NCBI GenBank assembly: GCA_964503125.1
Contig: CAZCZE010000010.1
Coordinates: 1-64,000, forward strand
DNA length: 64,000 nucleotides
Source: FEN-1219 sp964503125
GTDB lineage: Bacteria; Pseudomonadota; Gammaproteobacteria; Steroidobacterales; Rariloculaceae
Direction: 5' to 3'
Each line of letters starts with the position of its first letter. Within the stretch, counting starts at the first letter, position 1. A model generated the notes under the pieces. That model saw only the letters and a list, made by a program, of their open reading frames with translations. It was not told the DNA's origin and searched no databases. The position numbers and the translations under genes are program-made. This document shows, in pieces, positions 21,412 through 30,914 of the stretch.

Positions 21412-21888
21412 CTAAGCAGCCGTCGGCAGATCCGCGATCATGCGTTCGAGACGCTCGACGTCGGGGATCAACGGGTACTCGTGGATCATGCGCGCGCGGC
21501 ACAGCGCGGGCATGCCTTCGGGCAACGGCTGTTCCGTCTCGAGCCCGAGCACGTCGGGGTTCACGCGCACGAGCTGCGGGAAACCCTGCGTCAGAATCCC
21601 GTAATACCCGCCTTTCAAGTCCTGAGTGACCGCATGAAACACCACGACGCGCGTGCGGTTGCGCCTTGTGCGACGGTCGTCGGCCGCGGCGCCGTCGAAC
21701 GACACCACGGGCACGCGGCGGTTGTTCCACTCGATCGTCCCCAAGTACCACTCGGGCACGGCATCGTCGCGGCTGCGCGCCGCATCGGCGAAGGCGATGA
21801 CCTCCGCCACGCACATGCGCGGCACGAGCAGGCGCTCGTTGCGCAACGGGATCAGCAAGCTATAGAGCTCTTTATGACTTGCGTCCAT
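21412..21888 (-). CDS. chpC: CheW-like adaptor of the type IV pilus Chp system (ChpC)
   Basis: A 158-aa CheW-domain protein (YSLLIPLRNERLLVPRMCVA near the N-terminus, WNNRRVPVVSFDG in the middle). It lies 3 nt downstream of chpA, the position of chpC in the Pseudomonas cluster. ChpC-type adaptors link alternative receptors to the ChpA kinase. It is the last gene of the pilG-to-chpC operon. chpB, the CheB-type methylesterase gene that sits between chpA and chpC in Pseudomonas, is absent. Confidence 0.85.
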   Translation of the reverse strand: MDASHKELYSLLIPLRNERLLVPRMCVAEVIAFADAARSRDDAVPEWYLGTIEWNNRRVPVVSFDGAAADDRRTRRNRTRVVVFHAVTQDLKGGYYGILTQGFPQLVRVNPDVLGLETEQPLPEGMPALCRARMIHEYPLIPDVERLERMIADLPTAA

Positions 21889-21891
21889 ACG

Positions 21892-24800
21892 TCACAGCCC
21901 TCTGCCGACGAGCGCTTCGATCGCGGCGATGAGCTGACTCTCCTGGTAAGGCTTGCTCAAGTAGTCGTTGACGCCGATCTCGATGGCCTTCGCGCGATGC
22001 TTCTCGCCCGAGCGCGACGTGATCATGATGATCGGCAGCTCTTTGAACCGCGCGTCGTTGCGCACGTGGCTCGCGAGCTGGTAGCCGTCCATGCGCGGCA
22101 TTTCGATGTCGAGCAGGATGATGTCCACCGGGTGCTCCTGTAGCACCGTGATCGCGTCGAGCCCGTCGCGTGCCGTGTAGACCTTGACGTCGCGCCGCTC
22201 GAGCAACCGCTGCGTCACGCGCCGCATCGTGATCGAATCGTCGACGACGAGCGCCGCAAGAGGCGCCTTCGCGGCCGGTTGCGGCGCAGGCTGCGCGCCC
22301 TCGGCCGACCGATGCGCGCGCACGAGCGTGCCGGGGTCGAGGATCATGATGACGCGGCCGTCGCCCAAGATCGTCGCGCCCGTGACGCCGGGGACGCTCG
22401 CGATGTGCGGCCCGAGCGTCTTGACGACGATCTCGCGGCTGCCCTCGAGCGAGTCCATGAGCAGCGCCGTCGACCTGTCGCCGGCGCGAATCAGCACGAG
22501 GGAGACGGCGTTTTCCTCCTCGGGCAGCGCCGAGGGCGCCGCACCGACGAGGCTGCCCAAGTGCTGGATGCGATAGACGATTCCGCCGTAATCGAGCTTG
22601 GGCTCGTCCTCGGTCAGGTGCTTCAGGATCTTGTCGCGCGACAGGCGCGTGATGCCTTCGACGGTCGGCAACGGCAACGCGAAAGTTTCGTCGCCGACGT
22701 TGACGATGAGCGCGTGCGTGATCGCGAGCGTATACGGGAGCCGGAGCACGAAACGCGTGCCTTGCCCCGTCGTCGTCTCGATGCGAATCGAGCCGCCGAG
22801 CTTCTTGACCTCGTTGTCGACGACGTCCATGCCGACGCCGCGACCGGCCGTCTGCGTGAGCTCGCTCGCCGTGCTGAAGCCGGGTTGCAGAATGAGCTCG
22901 ACGGCCTGCTCGTCGGTGATGTTCTGATTCCCCGCGAGCAAACCCTTCTCGTAGGCTTTGCGGCGAATCGCCGCGAGATCGAGACCGCCGCCGTCATCGC
23001 TGAGCTCGACGATGACCTCGGACCCTTCGCGGCGGATCGCTAGCAACACCTTGCCGGTCTCGGGCTTGCCGCGTTGCCCGCGCACGGCGGCCTTCTCGAT
23101 GCCGTGGGCGACGGCGTTACGCAGCAGGTGCTCGAACGGCGGCAGCATGGTCTCCAGGACCTGCCGGTCGATCTCGTTGTGCTCGCCCTCGACGACGAGC
23201 TCCGCGAGCTTGCCCGAATCCGCACAGGCCTGCCGGACGATGCGCTGGAGCCGCGCCACGTGGCGCTGGAACGGCACCATGCGCGTCCGCATGAGCCCGT
23301 TCTGCAAGTCGGCCGTGACGCGCGCTTGCTGTGTGAGCAGCGTATCGGCCTCGTTCGTCAGGCCGTTGAGTAGCTCGTTGATGCTTGCCACGTCGTTCGC
23401 CGACTCGGCGAGCGCGCGCGACAGCTGTTGAATCGTGGAGTAGCGGTCGAGCTCGAGCGGATCGAAGCTGCCTTGCACCTCGGCATCATCCTGGTGGCGA
23501 TGCAGGATCTGCGCCTCGGTCTCGGCCTCGAGCTTGCGCAGCTGGTCGCGCAGCCGCGACACCGTGCCGCCGAGCTCTCCCAAGTGAAACTCGATCGAAT
23601 GGAGCTGCTGGGTCAGCCGCGACTGGAAGATGTTGATCTCGCCGGCGCCGTTGAGCAGCGCATCGAGTAGCCCCGCGTCGACGCGTGCCGTTTCCGCCCG
23701 CTCGGCTGCGCGCTGCTCGACGGGCGTGGCCGCGGGCTGCGGCGCCGCCTCGGCTAAGCGCGGCGGCTCGACGACGCGCGCCGCCTCGGCCAGCTGCGGC
23801 GCCGTCGTGAGCGCCTCCGGCGGCTCGACGATCGTCGCTTCCGCGGCGACGGGCTCCTCTTCGACGACGAGCGGTTCCTCGATCGTGGGCTCGTCGATGA
23901 GCTCGGCCGCGGCCCGAGCGTCGACGGGCGGCACGTCGGGCGCAGCGAGCTCGATCGATTCGAGCTCGCGCAAATCGGCACCCATGAGGTCGTCGATCTC
24001 GCCGGCGGCGCCGACTGCGGCCGGGGGCGGCGCTTCGGCCGCTGCGGGTGCGGCGGGGCCGAGGGGCGCGGCGGGCGCTGCCGGCGTGGCGGCCGCAGGC
24101 TCCGCAAAGCCTTCCAGCTCCGCGACGAGGCCGCTCGCCGCGCTCGCGAGTCGACCCGCGTCGATCGCGTCGCGCATGTGTTGCAGCTCGTCGAGGCCGC
24201 GCTGCACGAGATCGAGCGCGGCCGGTGTCGGCCGGCTGCGGCCGTCGGCGACGCCCGCGAGCAGCGTTTCGAGCGCGTGGCTCAGGTCGCCCATCGCGAG
24301 CACACCTGCCATGCGCGCCCCGCCCTTGAGCGTGTGCAGGTAGCGCTGCAGCACGACGACGGATGCCTGATCTTGGCGTTGCCGCACGTCCTGCAGCGCG
24401 CTTTCGGAGTGGTCGAGAATCTCGGCGGCTTCTTCCGCGAAGATCGCCGCGATCTCGGGGTCGAAGCTCGCGGGCGGCGCCGCGGGCGTGGGCGCCGCAG
24501 GGGGTGCCGGCGCGACGCGCGAGACCGCCGCCGGAGGTGCAGCTGCGGCGGGCGCGGCGCGCGCAGCCAAGGCGTCGAGCGAGGCGAGCGCGGCGGGATC
24601 GAGCCGCGCTTCGCGGCCGCCGGACAGTGCGTCGGCCAGCAACCCGATCTCCCGAGCCGCGGACTGCAGCGCGGCGAGCCCCGCGGCGGTCAACCCCGTG
24701 CGGCCTTCGAAGTGGCGGCGCAGGTGCTCCGCGAGGGGCGCCGCGAGCGCCGTCGCGGGCTCGAACCCCGCCATGCGGCCGCTGCCGAGCAGTGTGTGGC

Positions 24801-27189
24801 AAGCGCGATAGAGCGGCTCCCCGACGGCGTAGGGCGGGGGCCGGTTGGCCGCGGCAGCCAAGAACTCCTGAATGACGGCCAGATGCCCGCGCATCTCTTT
24901 GACGAAGATGTCCGCGAGCACGGGATCCATGCCGGGCTCGGCCGCCGGCGCGGCGACGGGCGCCACCACGCGCAGCGATTGCCCGGTGAGGTTCGCCGCC
25001 TCGGGATCGCCCTCGGCGAACGCTTCGGCCTGCTTCATGAGCAGGTGCACGTCGACCCTAGGCGGCAGGCCGACCTCGAGCTGCTCGAGCAGCTGCGGCA
25101 ACGCGCTGCTCGCTTCGGTCACGAACGCGATCATCGCGGCCGTCGGCTCGAGCGTCTGGTTGATGACACGGTTGAGCAGGTTCTCGATGCTCCACGCGAA
25201 CTCGGCAATGAGCTGAGCACCCACCATGCGGCCGCTGCCCTTGAGCGTGTGGAACGAGCGGCGCGTGGCGATCAGCGCCTCGGAGTTGTTGCGATCGGCG
25301 ACCCACAGCGGCAGCGTGCGCTGGATGTTCGCGGTCTCTTCCTTCGCCTCCTCGATGAAGACCTCGACGATCTCGGGATCCGAGCGGTCTTCCTCGACTT
25401 CCATGACGCTCGGCGCGCGCTGCGCGGCTTTAAGCGCCGGCGGGGGCGGAGCCGCGACGGCCGCGGGCTTCGCCACGGGCAATGTCTCGAGCAGATCGAG
25501 GCAGCGCTCCGCGTTCTCGAGCATGTACCAAGGGTCCGTCCGGCCCGCGCTCAGGGTCTCCAAGTAGTACTCGACGCTGACGATCGTGTCGGCGAGCCGC
25601 TCGAGATACTCGGGCCGCAGCTTCGTGCCCACGCCGAGCCGCGTCCCGATGACGTTGCCGACGCGCTCCACGACGCTCACGGCCTTGGTCTTGTCGAGCA
25701 TCGTGAGACCGGCCACGATGCCGCGCAGCTGCGGCCTGGCGCGCTCGAGTGGCCGCAGATCCGCGGGTTGGTCGACGAGCTGGATGACGGCTTCTTTGAC
25801 CTTGGTGAGATTGACGGTGCACTCGCGCATGACGGCTTGCGTGACTTGCAGCGGCTGAGCCTCGCCCTCGGGCGCAGCGTCCGCGAGCTCCGCGTCGTCG
25901 TGGGGCACCACGGCGCGCACGAGCTCACGATCGAGCGTGTCCTCGACGTCGAGCAGCGTCGCGGCAATCTTCTCGAGCGCGCTCTGATCGATGACCTTGC
26001 CGTTGACCACGATCGCGGAGAGCCCTTGGCTCTCGCGCTGGATCTTCGCACGCGCGTTGTCGAGACCGAGAACGCCCAGCGTGTCGCCGATCTTCTTGAG
26101 CATGTCGAGCTGCGGCGCGAGCTTGTCGACGGCCTGCATGCCCGTGCGCACGAAGATGTCGAGCGCGTCCTTGACCGTGCCGAGATCCTCCTTGATCGCT
26201 TCGGCGACGGTGCGCATGAGCTTGACGCTCGGACCCGACAGGCCTTCGCGCGCCTGCTCCACTTGGAGCTCGCCGGGCAGCACTTCGCCCAAGTTGTACT
26301 GTTTGCGTAGCGCCTCGAGGCGCGGATCGGCCGAGCTCGCGCGCGCGACGTAATAGAGGAGGCTATTGATGAGCTCGACGGGCGGCGCGCTCACGAGCGC
26401 CGACTCGCCACCGTCCGCGAGCCGTTTGAGCTGCCGGTCGGCCTGGCCGATGAGCCGTTTCAGCGTGACGCTCGCCTCGAGGCCGCCGCCGCGAATCGCG
26501 GTGAGCACGCCCGTCATGACCGTCCAGAGCTGCCTGACCTGCTCGCTCACCGCGGCGCGCTCGAGGTTGGCGGCGACACGCAGCAGCTCGTCGAGGTGAC
26601 GCCCGGACTCCGCGCCCTTGATCCAACCGAGCAGCGCGGCCTGGAACGGCGGCCGTAGCCGGTGAGCGAGCTTCTCGAGGCCGTGCGCGACGGGGGCGCC
26701 CGCAGGCGCCGCGGCTCGCGGCACCGCGTGGCGCTCGAACGGGCCCGAGTTGAGCAGGACGAGCGTCCCTTCCGAGAGCGCGGGCTTGTCGCGCGCGTGG
26801 CGCAGATCGTTGAGTAGCGGCAACAGGGCGAGCGCGATGTCCTTGCCACCGCCGACGAGGCGCTCGAGGTAGGCCGGCAGCTGCACCATCGCGCGGGTCA
26901 GCGCCTCGATCCCTTTCTCGGCCTTGTGCGGGTCGGGCGACTCGGCGAGCCGGCGGCACGTCTGCTCCATCTCTTCCGCGAGCAGCGCTGCGCCGTGAAT
27001 CTCGACGATCTTGAGCGCACCGCGTGCCGCGTGCAGGTGGTCGGCTGTGCGCAGCAGCGCATCGGCGGTCGCGCGACCGTCGACGTACTCCTCGAGCTGC
27101 GAGCGCGCCGCCTCGAGCGTCGTTGCGAGCTCGCGGTTCACGAGCTCGAAGGCATGCGTGGCGAGATCGTCCATCGCTCGAGTGGCCAT
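21892..27189 (-). CDS. chpA: ChpA: hybrid chemosensory histidine kinase of the twitching-motility system
   Basis: Kinase of the Pil-Chp pathway, 1765 aa. The N-terminus (about 1-500) is a ChpA-type helical region with a degenerate HPt-like HAARGALKI near residue 53. Three intact HPt sites follow: FHTLKGSGRM (about His646), CHTLLGSGRM (about 797) and LHTLKGGARM (about 952). Then come an Ala/Pro/Glu-rich linker, dimerisation helices, a CheA-type ATPase (N-box FEHLLRNAVAHGIE, ELSDDGGGLDL, GRGVGMDVV; about 1310-1500), a CheW-like domain and a C-terminal receiver (LLDIEMPRMDGYQ phospho-Asp, YLSKPY). P. aeruginosa ChpA carries more phosphotransfer domains, so this is a reduced version. It starts 10 nt after pilJ. 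Confidence 0.95.
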   Translation of the reverse strand: MATRAMDDLATHAFELVNRELATTLEAARSQLEEYVDGRATADALLRTADHLHAARGALKIVEIHGAALLAEEMEQTCRRLAESPDPHKAEKGIEALTRAMVQLPAYLERLVGGGKDIALALLPLLNDLRHARDKPALSEGTLVLLNSGPFERHAVPRAAAPAGAPVAHGLEKLAHRLRPPFQAALLGWIKGAESGRHLDELLRVAANLERAAVSEQVRQLWTVMTGVLTAIRGGGLEASVTLKRLIGQADRQLKRLADGGESALVSAPPVELINSLLYYVARASSADPRLEALRKQYNLGEVLPGELQVEQAREGLSGPSVKLMRTVAEAIKEDLGTVKDALDIFVRTGMQAVDKLAPQLDMLKKIGDTLGVLGLDNARAKIQRESQGLSAIVVNGKVIDQSALEKIAATLLDVEDTLDRELVRAVVPHDDAELADAAPEGEAQPLQVTQAVMRECTVNLTKVKEAVIQLVDQPADLRPLERARPQLRGIVAGLTMLDKTKAVSVVERVGNVIGTRLGVGTKLRPEYLERLADTIVSVEYYLETLSAGRTDPWYMLENAERCLDLLETLPVAKPAAVAAPPPPALKAAQRAPSVMEVEEDRSDPEIVEVFIEEAKEETANIQRTLPLWVADRNNSEALIATRRSFHTLKGSGRMVGAQLIAEFAWSIENLLNRVINQTLEPTAAMIAFVTEASSALPQLLEQLEVGLPPRVDVHLLMKQAEAFAEGDPEAANLTGQSLRVVAPVAAPAAEPGMDPVLADIFVKEMRGHLAVIQEFLAAAANRPPPYAVGEPLYRACHTLLGSGRMAGFEPATALAAPLAEHLRRHFEGRTGLTAAGLAALQSAAREIGLLADALSGGREARLDPAALASLDALAARAAPAAAAPPAAVSRVAPAPPAAPTPAAPPASFDPEIAAIFAEEAAEILDHSESALQDVRQRQDQASVVVLQRYLHTLKGGARMAGVLAMGDLSHALETLLAGVADGRSRPTPAALDLVQRGLDELQHMRDAIDAGRLASAASGLVAELEGFAEPAAATPAAPAAPLGPAAPAAAEAPPPAAVGAAGEIDDLMGADLRELESIELAAPDVPPVDARAAAELIDEPTIEEPLVVEEEPVAAEATIVEPPEALTTAPQLAEAARVVEPPRLAEAAPQPAATPVEQRAAERAETARVDAGLLDALLNGAGEINIFQSRLTQQLHSIEFHLGELGGTVSRLRDQLRKLEAETEAQILHRHQDDAEVQGSFDPLELDRYSTIQQLSRALAESANDVASINELLNGLTNEADTLLTQQARVTADLQNGLMRTRMVPFQRHVARLQRIVRQACADSGKLAELVVEGEHNEIDRQVLETMLPPFEHLLRNAVAHGIEKAAVRGQRGKPETGKVLLAIRREGSEVIVELSDDGGGLDLAAIRRKAYEKGLLAGNQNITDEQAVELILQPGFSTASELTQTAGRGVGMDVVDNEVKKLGGSIRIETTTGQGTRFVLRLPYTLAITHALIVNVGDETFALPLPTVEGITRLSRDKILKHLTEDEPKLDYGGIVYRIQHLGSLVGAAPSALPEEENAVSLVLIRAGDRSTALLMDSLEGSREIVVKTLGPHIASVPGVTGATILGDGRVIMILDPGTLVRAHRSAEGAQPAPQPAAKAPLAALVVDDSITMRRVTQRLLERRDVKVYTARDGLDAITVLQEHPVDIILLDIEMPRMDGYQLASHVRNDARFKELPIIMITSRSGEKHRAKAIEIGVNDYLSKPYQESQLIAAIEALVGRGL

Positions 27190-27199
27190 TACTTCGAGC

Positions 27200-29302
27200 T
27201 CAGCCGGACTGGCGCCGCCGCGCGACGCCCTGCTCGACCGCGGGCTCGCTCGCGGGCGCGGCCGTCTTCACGGCGTGCTCGAGGCTTGCCGCCACGCGCT
27301 CGGCGCTGAGCACGCCCGTGCTACCGCCCTGGTCGGGCAACGTGAAGCCCGCCACGCTGCGCCGCAGCTGCGACGCGAGCTCCGAAAGCTTGCTGATCGC
27401 GGTCGAGGTCGCCGCGGTCGACTCCGTCGTCTTCGAGCTGATCTCGCGCAAGACGTGCATGTTCTTCGTGATCGCACCCGCGACGCTGGTCTGCTCCTTC
27501 GACGAGCTCGAGATGTTCTGCACGAGACTCGCGATCTGATGCGACACCTGCTCGATCTCGTCGAGCGCGGCGCCGGCGTTCTCGGCGAGCAACGCGCCGC
27601 CCACGACGTCGGTGGTGCTGCGCTCCATCGACGTCACGGCTTCGTTGGTATCGGATTGAATCGTGCTGACGAGCACCTCGATCTTTTTGGTGGCGGCGGC
27701 GGACCGCTCCGCGAGCTTCTGCACCTCGTCGGCGACCACGGCGAAGCCGCGGCTCGCCTCGCCGGCGCGCGACGCCTCGATCGACGCGTTCAAGGCGAGA
27801 ATGTTGGTTTGCTCCGCAATCTCCTCGATGAGCTCGACGATGTTGCCGATCTCCTGCGAGCTCTCGCCGAGCCGTTTGATGCGCTTGCTCGTGTCCTGAA
27901 TGGTCTCGCGAATCGTGTTCATGCCGGCGATGGTGCGGCGCACGGCCTCGCCGCCCTTGTGGGCGACCTCCACGGAATGGCGCGCCACGTCGGAGCAACG
28001 CTCGGCGTTGCCCGACACTTCCTCGATCGAAATGGCCATGCGCGCCGTCGATTCCGAGGCGGCCGCCGCCTGCTTGGTTTGCGCTTCCGCGGCGCGCAGG
28101 AGATGGCGCGCCGTGCCCTCGGTCTGCTTTGCCGCCGCATCGACGAGGATCGACGAGTCATTGATCGTGGTCACGAGCTCGCGCAGCGCGTCGATCGCGT
28201 AGTTGATCGAGTCGGCGATCGCGCCCGTGATGTCTTCGGTCACGGTCGCCTGCACGGTGAGATTGCCGTCGGCGAGGCTCGACAGCTCGTCGAGCAAGCG
28301 CAGGATCGCTTGCTGGTTGCGCTCGTTCTGCTCGGCCTGGAGCTCTGCGGCGCGGCGGAAGTCGCGCGCCCGGTAGTAGACGAACATCATGAGCGCCGTG
28401 ATGACCAAGGCCGCGACCACGAGCAGCAGCGGCAGCCGCTCGGCGATGTCGCCGCTCACTGCCGCGGTGCCGAACTCCGTGCCGCGGTAGCGCGTGAGCA
28501 GCTCGGCGGCCGCGGCGTCGAACTCGTCGGCCGCAGCGTTTGCCGCGGTCAGGGGCTCGGCGGCCGTGCCTACGGTGGCGATGGCGCGGCGCGTGCGCTC
28601 GAGGAGCTGGTCGACGGCGCGCAAATCTCCGGGCGCGGCCCGGCCGCCCGCGGCGACGACGCCGAGGGTGTCGTCCTCGCCGCGTAGGCCGCGAATGAAC
28701 TGGCCGAGATATTGCTCGGCATCACGGATGCGCCGCACGGCGTCGTCGACGGCGACGTCGGGACCGAACGCGCGCAACTGCTGCTGCAACGTTTCGACGG
28801 TGAGCTCGAAACGCCCGAGATAGGGCTGGTTGACCGCGAGCTCGTCGGCTGACAGCACGCTCGAGACATTGCCGGCGGCAACGAGCAACTCCGGTGCGAG
28901 CCCGAGCAGCTCCGCGCGCGCCGTATCGAGCTCGGCCAGGCGATCGCGGGACGCGAGCAGGCTATCGAGATTGCCCTCGATACGCTGCCAGAGCTCCGCG
29001 TCGGCGCCGAGCCGGCGCGCCGCCGCGCTCGCGCCTTCGTTGCCGGCGAGCGCGCCGCGCGCGCTCGCGATGGCCGCGCGGCTCGCGGCCAAGGCGTCGA
29101 AGGCTTGGGGCCGGCCCGACAGGGCGGCATCGGCCTCGCTACGCGCGGCCTGCACGATGGCCACGAGCTCGCCGAGCCCCCCGTCACCGGCCGACGAGCT
29201 CGAGCCGTTCCACCACACGGCGCCGGCAGCCGCCATCAAGGCGAGCGCCAAGAGGATGCCGAGCGGCGGCAGCAGTTTCGGCCAAGTGCTCGAGTTGCTC
29301 AT
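27200..29302 (-). CDS. pilJ: PilJ: methyl-accepting chemoreceptor for type IV pilus control
   Basis: A 700-aa receptor: membrane segment 1 (LLPPLGILLALALMAAAGAV, about residues 10-29), a helical PilJ-type periplasmic domain, membrane segment 2 (LPLLLVVAALVITALMMFVY, near residue 305), then a HAMP-like region and the signalling domain. The hairpin tip is EIAEQTNILALNASIEASRA, followed by GEASRGFAVVADEVQKLAERS. The ATG at 29302 lies 4 nt after pilI. No CheR (pilK) or CheB (chpB) gene follows, so adaptation by methylation must be absent or done by a distant enzyme. Confidence 0.94.
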   Translation of the reverse strand: MSNSSTWPKLLPPLGILLALALMAAAGAVWWNGSSSSAGDGGLGELVAIVQAARSEADAALSGRPQAFDALAASRAAIASARGALAGNEGASAAARRLGADAELWQRIEGNLDSLLASRDRLAELDTARAELLGLAPELLVAAGNVSSVLSADELAVNQPYLGRFELTVETLQQQLRAFGPDVAVDDAVRRIRDAEQYLGQFIRGLRGEDDTLGVVAAGGRAAPGDLRAVDQLLERTRRAIATVGTAAEPLTAANAAADEFDAAAAELLTRYRGTEFGTAAVSGDIAERLPLLLVVAALVITALMMFVYYRARDFRRAAELQAEQNERNQQAILRLLDELSSLADGNLTVQATVTEDITGAIADSINYAIDALRELVTTINDSSILVDAAAKQTEGTARHLLRAAEAQTKQAAAASESTARMAISIEEVSGNAERCSDVARHSVEVAHKGGEAVRRTIAGMNTIRETIQDTSKRIKRLGESSQEIGNIVELIEEIAEQTNILALNASIEASRAGEASRGFAVVADEVQKLAERSAAATKKIEVLVSTIQSDTNEAVTSMERSTTDVVGGALLAENAGAALDEIEQVSHQIASLVQNISSSSKEQTSVAGAITKNMHVLREISSKTTESTAATSTAISKLSELASQLRRSVAGFTLPDQGGSTGVLSAERVAASLEHAVKTAAPASEPAVEQGVARRRQSG

Positions 29303-29306
29303 GGCT

Positions 29307-29870
29307 TCACGCCCGCACGGCTTCGCCCGCCGTGAGGAATTGCGGATCTTCGAGCAGCTTGAGCAGGCTGAAACGCGGCCAGGCTTCCGTGCCGCGCCGG
29401 TAGCTGCCCTCCAAGTAATGCTCGCAACGAATGAGGCTTGGGCTGGCTTCGGCCCGATAGTCGGAGGAGCCGAAGCGCCGGAAGCCGACGACTTCGTCGA
29501 CGATGAGCCCGGTCGGCACATCGCGGCTCGCGACGACGAGCACGCGTGCTTGTCGGTCCGACGTTGGCGCGCCGGCACCGAGGAACGACTTCAAGTCGAC
29601 GACGGTCAAGAGCTGGCCGCGAAGATTGGCGATGCCCCGCAACCAGGGCTTCGCGCCCGGCACGCGTGTCACGTGCTCGGGCAGGGGTAGCACCTCGCGC
29701 ACGTCCGCACGGCTCGTCACGAATCGCTCCGCGCCGAGCCGAAAACCGATCCCCACCCACTCGTCGGCTGACGCCGGCGCGCCCTCGCGCGCCGCGATCG
29801 CCGCGCGCGCACGACGCTCGAGCTCGAGCAGAAGCTCGAACGGTTGCTGTGCGAGCGCCTGGAGGTTCAA
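29307..29870 (-). CDS. pilI: PilI: CheW-like coupling protein
   Basis: A 187-aa CheW-domain adaptor joining PilJ to ChpA. Conserved segments are WVGIGFRLGAERFVTSRADV, HVTRVPGAKPWLRGIANLRG and QLLTVVDLKSFLG. I place the start at TTG 29870, which overlaps the pilH stop by 4 nt (TTGA); the open frame extends much further upstream, but that part lies antisense to nothing useful and overlaps pilH. The next gene, pilJ, follows after 4 nt. Confidence 0.9.
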   Translation of the reverse strand: MNLQALAQQPFELLLELERRARAAIAAREGAPASADEWVGIGFRLGAERFVTSRADVREVLPLPEHVTRVPGAKPWLRGIANLRGQLLTVVDLKSFLGAGAPTSDRQARVLVVASRDVPTGLIVDEVVGFRRFGSSDYRAEASPSLIRCEHYLEGSYRRGTEAWPRFSLLKLLEDPQFLTAGEAVRA

Positions 29871-30244
29871 ACGTTCGCCCCTCGCCCGAGCACTTCCTGG
29901 GCTTTGGCGACGAGCACCGCTTCGCTGACCGGTTTGACGAGATAGTCGACGGCGCCCTGGCGCATGCCCCAGATGCGGTCGGTCTCCTGATCCTTGGTCG
30001 TGATCATGACGACGGGGATCGACTTGGTCTTGGGATCGCGCGTGAGCGTGCGCGTCGCCTGATAGCCGTTGACCCTGGGCATGACGACGTCCATGAAGAT
30101 GAGATCGGGCCGCACCTCGCGAGCGAGGCTCAGGCATTCCGAGCCGTCGGAGGCCGAGACGGTGTCGAAGCCGTGCTTCTCGAGCGCAGTCTTCAAGACG
30201 TGCAGCTCGGTGGGCGAGTCGTCGACGATCATGATGAGAGCCAT
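29867..30244 (-). CDS. pilH: PilH: single-domain response regulator
   Basis: A 125-aa CheY-like receiver: Asp8/Asp9 (MIVDDSP), phospho-acceptor Asp52 (LIFMDVVMPRVNG), Thr in VVMITTK and Lys104 (YLVKPV). In the Pil-Chp pathway PilH is linked to pilus retraction or acts as a phosphate sink. The ATG at 30244 is used; a longer frame from 30295 would add 17 residues that are not part of the receiver fold. It lies 19 nt after pilG. Confidence 0.94.
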   Translation of the reverse strand: MALIMIVDDSPTELHVLKTALEKHGFDTVSASDGSECLSLAREVRPDLIFMDVVMPRVNGYQATRTLTRDPKTKSIPVVMITTKDQETDRIWGMRQGAVDYLVKPVSEAVLVAKAQEVLGRGANV

Positions 30245-30263
30245 ACGCGGTCCCCTGGGATCC

Positions 30264-30671
30264 TTACTTGGCCACGTGGCTGTGGATGGCGCCAAGGAGC
30301 TCGTCCTTGGTGAACGGTTTGGTCAGATACTGCTCCGAGCCGACGAGGCGGCCCCGAGCGCGATCGAACAACCCGTCCTTGCTCGACAGCATGATGACGG
30401 GCGTGTCCTTGAAGACCTTGTTGTGCTTGATCAAGGAGCAGGTCTGATAGCCGTCCAAGCGCGGCATCATGATGTCGACGAAGATGATGTCGGGGCGGTG
30501 GTCGGCGATCTTCGACAGGGCGTCGAAGCCGTCAACGGCAGTGAAGACTTCGCAGCCTTCCTTGCCCAGCAAGGTCTCCGCGGTCCTGCGGATCGTCTTG
30601 CTATCGTCGATGACTAGAATTTTGAGTCCCTGCAAGTCGTTTTTCGGGTTTACTGCACTGCTGCCAGTCAC
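30264..30671 (-). CDS. pilG: PilG: single-domain response regulator
   Basis: A 135-aa CheY-like receiver with Asp22/Asp23 (VIDDSKTIRRT), phospho-acceptor Asp66 (IIFVDIMMPRLDGYQ) and Lys118 (YLTKPF). SKTIRRTAE and the VFKDTPVIMLSSKDG block are PilG-like. In Pseudomonas PilG promotes pilus extension and raises cAMP through CyaB. The GTG start at 30671 is supported by a strong AGGAGGGG ribosome site 9 nt upstream. It is the first gene of the pilG-to-chpC operon and is divergent from gshB. Confidence 0.95.
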   Translation of the reverse strand: MTGSSAVNPKNDLQGLKILVIDDSKTIRRTAETLLGKEGCEVFTAVDGFDALSKIADHRPDIIFVDIMMPRLDGYQTCSLIKHNKVFKDTPVIMLSSKDGLFDRARGRLVGSEQYLTKPFTKDELLGAIHSHVAK

Positions 30672-30914
30672 TTAGTTTCCCCTCCTGCAGGCCGTTCAGC
30701 GTTCCCCGACTTCGAGCCCCCGTAACTCTCGGACTCAACGCGCCTTTTAACATATTGGCGGCAGGCCTTCCATCGACGGACCCGCATGTTTCGCCGCGCG
30801 CTCCACGACCGCGCGTCGGGGCGCGCCACGAGACGTGCGAGCGAATCGGGGTATGGTAGCGTTGCGCATTTTTGTAAAACTGCGAACCCGCACGCAAAAA
30901 GCGAGGAATGCGTG

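Noticed and set aside
24178..26310. A 710-codon plus-strand frame opposite chpA
   Set aside because: It mirrors the chpA codons in GC-rich DNA, is Arg/Glu/His-rich, and no domain is recognisable; chpA is certain.
30700..30914. Promoters for the divergent pilG and gshB genes
   Set aside because: AT-rich hexamers such as TATGTT occur, but no pair with proper spacing and -35 match is convincing.
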